From Betaproteobacteria bacterium RIFCSPLOWO2_02_FULL_68_150 (GTDB lineage: Bacteria > Pseudomonadota > Gammaproteobacteria > Burkholderiales > SG8-39), in contig MERE01000023.1 in the NCBI GenBank assembly GCA_001771975.1, forward strand, positions 1-17,783: a DNA stretch of 17,783 nucleotides, in the 5' to 3' direction. The first letter of the stretch is position 1; the number at the start of each line of letters is the position of its first letter. Positions 15,280 through 17,783 of this stretch are shown here, one piece after another. The position numbers were made by a program, and so were the translations under genes. The notes under the pieces were generated by a model. The model saw nothing but the letters and a program-made list of their open reading frames with translations, had not been told where the DNA came from and ran no database searches.

Positions 15280-15730
15280 CATGGACATCTACGAGGTGCT
15301 CGAGAAGCTGCCGCAGCGCTACCCCTTGCTGCTGGTCGACCGGGTGCTCGAGTGCGAACCCGGCAAGCGCATCCTGGCGCTGAAGAACGTCTCCGCCAAC
15401 GAGCCGTACTTTCCCGGCCATTTCCCGCAGCGCCCGATCATGCCGGGCGTGCTGATCCTCGAATCGATGGCGCAGGCCGCCTGCATCCTCGCCTTCCGCA
15501 CGCTCGGCGCGCAGGTGGAGGCCAATTCGCTCTACTACTACGCCGGCGTCGACAAGGCGCGCTTCAAGCGGCCGGTGGTGCCGGGCGACCGCCTGGAAGT
15601 CGAGGTCGTGGTGCTCGCGCGCAAGCGTGGCCTGTGGAAGTTCGACTGCACCGCGCGGGTCGACGGCGTCGTGGTGACCGAAGCCCAAATCCTGTGCACC
15701 ATGCGCTCGATCGGAGCCGCGGGCGCGTGA
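15272..15730 (+). CDS. fabZ: 3-hydroxyacyl-[ACP] dehydratase FabZ
   Basis: Hot-dog-fold dehydratase that removes water from 3-hydroxyacyl-ACP during fatty acid elongation. It competes with LpxA and LpxD for the same substrate, which explains its fixed place between them. The 152 residues include the catalytic His50 in YFPGHFPQRPIMPG and Glu64 in LILESMAQAA, plus the RYPLLLVDRV strand. Two starts are possible: ATG 15272 (MADMDIYEVL) and ATG 15281 (MDIYEVL). I prefer 15272 because AAGGA (15259-15263) lies 8 nt upstream. Either keeps all functional residues. The gene overlaps the lpxD end by 8 nt and the lpxA start by 4 nt (GTGA). Confidence 0.96.
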   Translation: MADMDIYEVLEKLPQRYPLLLVDRVLECEPGKRILALKNVSANEPYFPGHFPQRPIMPGVLILESMAQAACILAFRTLGAQVEANSLYYYAGVDKARFKRPVVPGDRLEVEVVVLARKRGLWKFDCTARVDGVVVTEAQILCTMRSIGAAGA

Positions 15731-16497
15731 TCCACGCCTCCGCGCTGGTCGATCCGCGCGCGCAGCTCGCGCCGGGGGTCACGGTGGGCCCGTTCTCGAT
15801 CATCGGCGAGCACGCCGTGATCGGCGAGGGCACCCGGATCGGCCCGCACGTCGTGATCGACGGGCATACGCGCGTCGGACGCAACAATCGCCTCTACCAG
15901 TTCTGCTCGATCGGCGGCGAGCCGCAGGACAAGAAATACGCCGGCGAGCCCACCGGGGTCGAGATCGGCGACGACAACACGATCCGCGAGTACGTCACGA
16001 TCAACCGCGGCACCGCGCAGGACGCCGGCGTGACGCGTCTGGGCAGCGGCAACTGGATCATGGCCTACGTGCACCTGGCGCACGACTGCCAGGTCGGCAG
16101 CCACACCGTCTTCGCCAACCTGGCGCAGCTCGCCGGCCACGTCGTGATCGGCGACTGGGCGATCCTCGGCGGCGGTACGCTGGTGCACCAGTTCGTGCAC
16201 GTCGGTGCGCACAGCTTCACCGGCATGAGCACCTATCTCGACCGCGACCTGCCGCCGTTCGTCAAGGCGGCAGGCCACATGGCCAAGCCGTTCGGCATCA
16301 ACAGCGAGGGCCTGCGCCGCCGCGGCTTTGCCGCCGCAACCATTGCGGCGTTGAAGCAGGCTTACCGCACGGTATACCGCTCCGGGCTGTCGCAGCAGGA
16401 GATCCTGCTCGAACTCGAAGCGCAGGGCCTGCAGTGCGCCGAAGTGCGCGCCATCGCCGAGTTCATCGCCACGTCGCCGCGCGGCATCATTCGCTAG
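15727..16497 (+). CDS. lpxA: UDP-N-acetylglucosamine O-acyltransferase LpxA, GTG start
   Basis: First step of lipid A synthesis: moves a 3-hydroxyacyl chain from ACP to the 3-OH of UDP-GlcNAc in the cytoplasm. The 256 residues (E. coli 262) form a left-handed beta-helix of hexapeptide repeats from the first residues (ASALVDPRAQLAPGVTVG), with GGEPQDKKY and EYVTINRGT as family blocks. The catalytic His is His119 (LAHDCQVGSH), equivalent to E. coli His125. Met167 in HSFTGMS falls at the hydrocarbon-ruler position, Gly173 in E. coli (C14) and Met in P. aeruginosa (C10), so C10 specificity is predicted. The GTG at 15727 overlaps the fabZ stop (GTGA) and has GGAG 10 nt upstream; no ATG gives the right N-terminus. 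Confidence 0.96.
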   Translation: MIHASALVDPRAQLAPGVTVGPFSIIGEHAVIGEGTRIGPHVVIDGHTRVGRNNRLYQFCSIGGEPQDKKYAGEPTGVEIGDDNTIREYVTINRGTAQDAGVTRLGSGNWIMAYVHLAHDCQVGSHTVFANLAQLAGHVVIGDWAILGGGTLVHQFVHVGAHSFTGMSTYLDRDLPPFVKAAGHMAKPFGINSEGLRRRGFAAATIAALKQAYRTVYRSGLSQQEILLELEAQGLQCAEVRAIAEFIATSPRGIIR

Positions 16498-17657
16498 TGA
16501 CCGGCAACGGGATCCGCATCGCCATGGTGGCGGGCGAGACGTCGGGCGACCTGCTCGGCGGCCACCTCATCGCCGCGCTCAAGGCGCGCCGCGCCGGAAT
16601 GCGCTTTTCCGGGATCGGCGGCGCGAAGATGATCGAGCAGGGCCTGGAGAGCCTCTACCCCATCGAGCGGCTCGCCGTGCGCGGCTACGCGGAAGTGCTC
16701 GGCCATTACCGCGAGATCACGGGCATCCGCAAGCGGCTTGCGCGGCGCCTGATCGACGAGCGACCGGCGCTTTTCATCGGCATCGATTCCTCCGACTTCA
16801 ACCTCGACCTCGAGCGGCAGCTGAAGGACGCCGGCATCCCCGCGGTGCACTACGTCAGTCCGTCGGTCTGGGCCTGGCGCGGCTGGCGCGTGCGGCGCGT
16901 CGCGCGTTCGGTGACACACCTGCTGGCCCTGTTTCCGTTCGAGCCGGCGCTGTACCGGAAGGCGGGCCTCGCGGTGACCTATGTCGGCCATCCGCTCGCC
17001 GACGTGATTCCGCTGCAAAGCGACCGGGCGCAGGCGCGCGCCCAACTGCGCCTGTCCGCCACGAGCCGCGTGATCGCGCTGCTGCCGGGCAGCCGGCGCT
17101 CGGAGCTGCAGTACATGGGCGAGCTGTTCGTGCGCACCGCGCGACAGCTGCTGCAGCAGGAGCCCGGCGTGCACTTCGTCTGTCCGACCGCCTCGCGTGG
17201 CACGCGCGAGCAGCTGGAGGCGGCGCTTTACCGTCAGGGCGCGCGCGATCTCCCGGTGACGCTGCTGTTCGGCCATTCGCACGAAGCCCTTGCTGCGGCC
17301 GACGTCGCGCTGGTGGCGAGCGGCACGGCCACGCTCGAAGCCGCGCTCATCAAAACGCCGATGGTGATCGCCTACCGCCAGTCGCCCGTCACCTGGGCGT
17401 TGATGCGCCGCATGATCTACCTGCCGTACATCGGCCTGCCGAACATCCTCGCCGGTGAGGCCTTCGTGCCCGAGTTCGTCCAGGACCGGGCGACGCCCGA
17501 AGCGCTTGCCGCGGCGCTCGGCACGCTGCTGCACGACCGGCAAGCGCAGCGCCGGCAGATCGAGCGCTTTCACGCCATTCACGCCATGCTGCGGCAGAAC
17601 ACCGCGGAGAAGGCCGCCGAGGCGGTGTTGCGGGTGCTCGATGGCGCGCGCGGCTAG
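16497..17657 (+). CDS. lpxB: Lipid-A-disaccharide synthase LpxB, GTG start
   Basis: Family GT19 glycosyltransferase that condenses UDP-2,3-diacylglucosamine with lipid X to give the lipid A disaccharide at the inner face of the cytoplasmic membrane. The 386 residues (E. coli 382) show GETSGD (13-18), IGGAKMIEQG, the stretch SVWAW (123-127), YVGHPLAD, the GSRRSE motif (198-203) and SGTATLE (275-281), which belong to the UDP-binding half. The start is taken as GTG 16497, whose G is the last base of the lpxA TAG stop (TAGTG). A longer in-frame start at 16434 would lie wholly inside lpxA and add non-family residues. No strong Shine-Dalgarno is present, so re-initiation after lpxA is likely. The end overlaps rnhB by 17 nt. 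Confidence 0.96.
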   Translation: MTGNGIRIAMVAGETSGDLLGGHLIAALKARRAGMRFSGIGGAKMIEQGLESLYPIERLAVRGYAEVLGHYREITGIRKRLARRLIDERPALFIGIDSSDFNLDLERQLKDAGIPAVHYVSPSVWAWRGWRVRRVARSVTHLLALFPFEPALYRKAGLAVTYVGHPLADVIPLQSDRAQARAQLRLSATSRVIALLPGSRRSELQYMGELFVRTARQLLQQEPGVHFVCPTASRGTREQLEAALYRQGARDLPVTLLFGHSHEALAAADVALVASGTATLEAALIKTPMVIAYRQSPVTWALMRRMIYLPYIGLPNILAGEAFVPEFVQDRATPEALAAALGTLLHDRQAQRRQIERFHAIHAMLRQNTAEKAAEAVLRVLDGARG

Positions 17658-17783
17658 CGTCTGCGGCGTCGACGAGGCCGGGCGCGGGCCGATCGCGGGG
17701 CCGGTGTACGCCGCGGCGGTGGTACTCGATCCCAGCCGGCCGATCGCGGGGCTCGCCGATTCCAAGCTCCTAGGCGCGAGGCG
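17641..17783 (+). CDS. rnhB: Ribonuclease HII, N-terminal part (cut by the window edge)
   Basis: Endonuclease that cuts RNA in RNA-DNA hybrids and removes single ribonucleotides from DNA. Only the first 47 codons are inside the window. They show the first active-site motif GVDEAGRGP (9-17; acidic residues Asp11 and Glu12), then AAAVVLDP and PIAGLADSK, all typical of RNase HII. After DSK the text reads LLGARR where many homologues have KLS or QLS followed by a basic stretch. The ATG at 17641 overlaps the lpxB end by 17 nt; a distant GAGG is the only purine-rich patch upstream. A 15-bp direct repeat, GGCCGATCGCGGGGC, occurs at 17687-17701 and 17738-17752 and encodes the two PIAG segments. lpxB-rnhB is a common order, often followed by dnaE. 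Confidence 0.92.
   Translation, partial: MARAASVCGVDEAGRGPIAGPVYAAAVVLDPSRPIAGLADSKLLGAR

Noticed and set aside
14520..16230. Apparent repeats of short isoleucine/glycine units in lpxD and lpxA
   Set aside because: These are the hexapeptide repeats of the left-handed beta-helix fold and are expected in both proteins; they are not a DNA repeat array.

Overview
This window is an ordinary, very compact piece of bacterial chromosome. By eye it is about two-thirds GC (not computed). It most likely comes from a betaproteobacterium. The S2 N-terminus (MRQMLEAGVHFGHQTR...NPKMAPYIFGHRN) reads like betaproteobacterial S2, and the order from rpsB to rnhB is the conserved beta/gammaproteobacterial order. 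A gammaproteobacterium is less likely but not excluded. I cannot name a genus. I see no insertion sequence, prophage, CRISPR array, toxin-antitoxin pair, tRNA or rRNA.

Layout. Positions 1-144 hold the last 47 codons of a probable nucleoside phosphorylase of the MTAP/MTIP family, overlapping by 4 nt a complete peptide deformylase (141-674). Two GC-rich inverted repeats fill the 30-nt gap to the converging gene glnD (705-3281, minus strand; PII uridylyltransferase). Upstream of glnD on the minus strand is map (3298-4098; methionine aminopeptidase). The 161-nt gap at 4099-4259 is the only substantial non-coding stretch. It separates map from the divergent plus-strand cluster and holds AT-rich -10-like sequences and a structured rpsB leader.

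From 4260 to the end, 15 genes run on the plus strand with almost no spacing: rpsB, tsf, pyrH, frr, uppS, cdsA, dxr, rseP, bamA, skp, lpxD, fabZ, lpxA, lpxB and rnhB (cut by the window edge). A strong intrinsic-terminator shape lies between rpsB and tsf. After frr most junctions overlap or are separated by only a few nt, and many starts lack a good ribosome-binding site, which suggests translational coupling.

How the genes fit together. rpsB, tsf and frr serve translation, and def and map trim the N-termini of new proteins. pyrH makes UDP for nucleic acids and for UDP-sugars. dxr (isoprenoid precursors), uppS (the C55 lipid carrier) and cdsA (CDP-diacylglycerol) supply the envelope lipid pathways. 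rseP, bamA and skp handle envelope stress and outer-membrane protein assembly. lpxD, fabZ, lpxA and lpxB build the lipid A disaccharide. LpxA carries a Met at the position that, in Pseudomonas aeruginosa, restricts the acyl chain to C10.

I looked for an undescribed system and did not find one. The best leads are regulatory: the rpsB leader, the rpsB-tsf attenuator-like hairpin, a run of AT-rich codons at the end of bamA that may be a promoter for skp, the LpxA chain-length prediction, and the paired palindromes between def and glnD.
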